From Clostridiaceae bacterium (lineage in GTDB: Bacteria; Bacillota; Clostridia; Oscillospirales; Acutalibacteraceae), in assembly GCA_016296885.1 (NCBI GenBank), contig JAEDHT010000005.1:1-64000 (forward strand): DNA of 64,000 nucleotides. The letters are read 5' to 3'. Shown one piece after another: positions 62,811 to 64,000 of this stretch; the stretch's first letter is position 1; every line of letters starts with the position of its first letter. The position numbers and the translations under genes are program-made. A model generated the notes under the pieces. The model was not told the DNA's origin and did not search any database. It saw only the letters and a program-made list of their open reading frames with translations.

Positions 62811-64000
62811 TTATGGATCAAGATCCGGAATAAGCTTTGCCATGAATTTTTGAATCTCTGTTACATCAATCATGTTTATAGCATCATTGTGATCGCAATC
62901 TGAGTTAATCCTTGACATCTTGCCATAGTCTTCATGTGTGCTAAGCTTTGCCATTATCTTCTGAAGTGCTGCCACGTCTTCCATGTTAACCACACCATCA
63001 CAATTCACATCGCCATAAAGTGGTTTCTCTGGGATAGGCTCATCAGATTCTGTATCAGACTCGGTATCTGATGTTGTATCCGTTGTTGTATCTGTTGTTG
63101 TGTCGGTTGTTGTGTCTGATGCAGTATCATTATCACTTACTTCAATTATGTCTCCTCCATCACGACGTTCCCAAATAGCATATAGCTCCAAATCCTCTCC
63201 GTCGAGATAGAGGTCTCCACTAGTATGCATTTTCTCATCATAGATTGAAGCTACGTTTTCGTCTTCTCCCCAACCTATGAAGTTATAACCCTCTCTGGTA
63301 AACATACAGTCTTCAAAGGTTGCAAATGAACCTGTAGCATAATTTACTGTAAGCTCTGTGAAGCCATCTTCTGATATACCACCGTTTGCATGGTATGTGA
63401 TCTGATATCCGTCAAGAACCCACTGTGCATAGAGGATAATGTCTTCATCAGGCATATTAAAGGTGTCTAGAGGAGAATAATCTGTGCCTGATCCATCCTT
63501 CCTAGTATTCCATTTCACGAATATAAAGCTATCATTATAGAATTTATTTTCGTCTACAGTGATAAGCTGATTATAAACAGTATCTACCACATAGGAATAC
63601 TTGTCGTTGTACAAGCCTTCTACGCCGTGGTAAGTAATCTTGTGTGAGTTAGGTGTCCACTGTGCCGTTACGGTAGCATCTTTATAACCCATTGTAAATA
63701 CTCCATCACTGTCGACTGATGATTCTGTACCAGTTACATCCCAACCGGTAAATGTGTAACCATCACGTTCAGGTGGGGTAAGTTGTGTCTGCTCCTGGTA
63801 CTCAAGATCTGTTGTAATATCGTCGGTTGAACCGTTAATATTACCGCCGTTTAGGTCAAATGTAAGTTCGTAGGTATTGACTGACCATGTTGCGGTTAGA
63901 GTTGCATCCTCATAACCCATTGTAAAGATCTTGCTGTTCGCATCAAATGATGCTCCTGCACCAACAAGCGACCAACCTGTGAATGTATAGCCGTTGCGTG
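62811..64000 (-). CDS. Secreted InlB-repeat protein with C-terminal dockerin (5' part outside window)
   Basis: The frame is open to the window edge, so the start lies beyond 64000. At least two InlB/Listeria-Bacteroides repeats (RNGYTFTGW ... FTMGYEDATLTATW, RDGYTFTGW ... FTMGYKDATVTAQW) are followed by two more divergent repeats. A Thr/Asp/Ser linker comes next, then a type I dockerin at the end (GDVNCDGVVNMEDVAALQK and CDHNDAINMIDVTEIQK). Such proteins can be structural parts or adhesins of cellulosome/amylosome-type complexes. The linker resembles that of the pullulanase. Confidence 0.88.
   Translation of the reverse strand, partial: RNGYTFTGWSLVGAGASFDANSKIFTMGYEDATLTATWSVNTYELTFDLNGGNINGSTDDITTDLEYQEQTQLTPPERDGYTFTGWDVTGTESSVDSDGVFTMGYKDATVTAQWTPNSHKITYHGVEGLYNDKYSYVVDTVYNQLITVDENKFYNDSFIFVKWNTRKDGSGTDYSPLDTFNMPDEDIILYAQWVLDGYQITYHANGGISEDGFTELTVNYATGSFATFEDCMFTREGYNFIGWGEDENVASIYDEKMHTSGDLYLDGEDLELYAIWERRDGGDIIEVSDNDTASDTTTDTTTDTTTDTTSDTESDTESDEPIPEKPLYGDVNCDGVVNMEDVAALQKIMAKLSTHEDYGKMSRINSDCDHNDAINMIDVTEIQKFMAKLIPDLDP
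63070..63117. repeat. 12-bp tandem repeats encoding a TDTT linker
   Basis: Four near-identical 12-bp copies (GTTGTTGTATCT type on the plus strand) encode the repeating Thr-Asp-Thr-Thr linker before the dockerin. Copy number may vary between strains. Confidence 0.75.

Noticed and set aside
63070..63117. Short tandem repeats that could suggest a CRISPR
   Set aside because: Units are 12 bp without spacers and encode a Thr/Asp linker in frame.

Overview
The window comes from a low-GC, spore-forming, anaerobic Firmicute of the class Clostridia, most like a starch-degrading Ruminococcus (Oscillospiraceae). The reasons are AT-rich DNA with canonical GGAGG ribosome sites, sporulation and germination genes (spoIVA, sipL, gerA, a gerB-gerC fusion), and two secreted dockerin proteins with Asp/Ser/Thr linkers. 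One of these is a pullulanase with starch-binding modules, as in the amylosome of Ruminococcus bromii. The species is inferred, not proven. I saw no tRNA, rRNA or CRISPR array.

Layout. 0.1-4.9 kb: a strongly promoted small peptide, then the minus-strand operon hprK-PHP-murB-rapZ-whiA (carbon control, cell wall, division/sporulation). 4.9-11.3 kb: germination genes gerA and fused gerB-gerC, divergent from DUF421-DUF4363-sipL. 11.4-13.1 kb: a small ribbon-helix-helix regulator divergent from a secreted Cys-containing protein, with a symmetric four-half-site operator between them, then a foldase-like lipoprotein. 13.2-20.4 kb: an accessory block (YolD and UvrX-type polymerase, ABC-F ATPase, membrane protein, ImmA-like protease, XRE repressor with operators, small conserved protein, lipoprotein). 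20.8-25.6 kb: MATE exporter, a decayed locus with its own promoter and terminator, a DUF6512 gene without a normal start codon, spoIVA and an HD-domain protein. 25.7-33.5 kb: glgB, then a glycerol cluster with a glpA-type dehydrogenase operon divergent from glpK and a lipase-like hydrolase.

33.7-44.7 kb: a split TauE/SafE permease pair, then a closely packed plus-strand run trmB - lipoprotein - response regulator - histidine kinase - DUF1385 - prmC - dockerin pullulanase. 44.8-48.6 kb: lysoplasmalogenase-like protein, glycerate kinase and yicC-remA-gmk. 48.8-53.4 kb: rnhA, nifS-nifU, an unknown gene and a cytoplasmic GH13 enzyme. 53.5-57.1 kb: dnaD-dnaC-CPBP protease-tadA. 57.4-64 kb: an unknown small protein with a consensus promoter, galU, a RING-finger membrane protein, an SLC13-type permease, a selenium/sulfur module (yedE-tusA-DUF3343), and the 3' part of an InlB-repeat dockerin protein that runs off the right edge.

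How they work together: extracellular starch breakdown by the dockerin pullulanase feeds a cytoplasmic GH13 enzyme and glycogen branching (GlgB), with HprK as the global carbon sensor. SpoIVA and SipL are known partners in spore-coat anchoring. The most interesting items are the symmetric-operator cassette at 11.4-13.1 kb, the gerB-gerC fusion, the pullulanase in one apparent operon with a two-component system, and two unknown small proteins behind consensus-perfect promoters.
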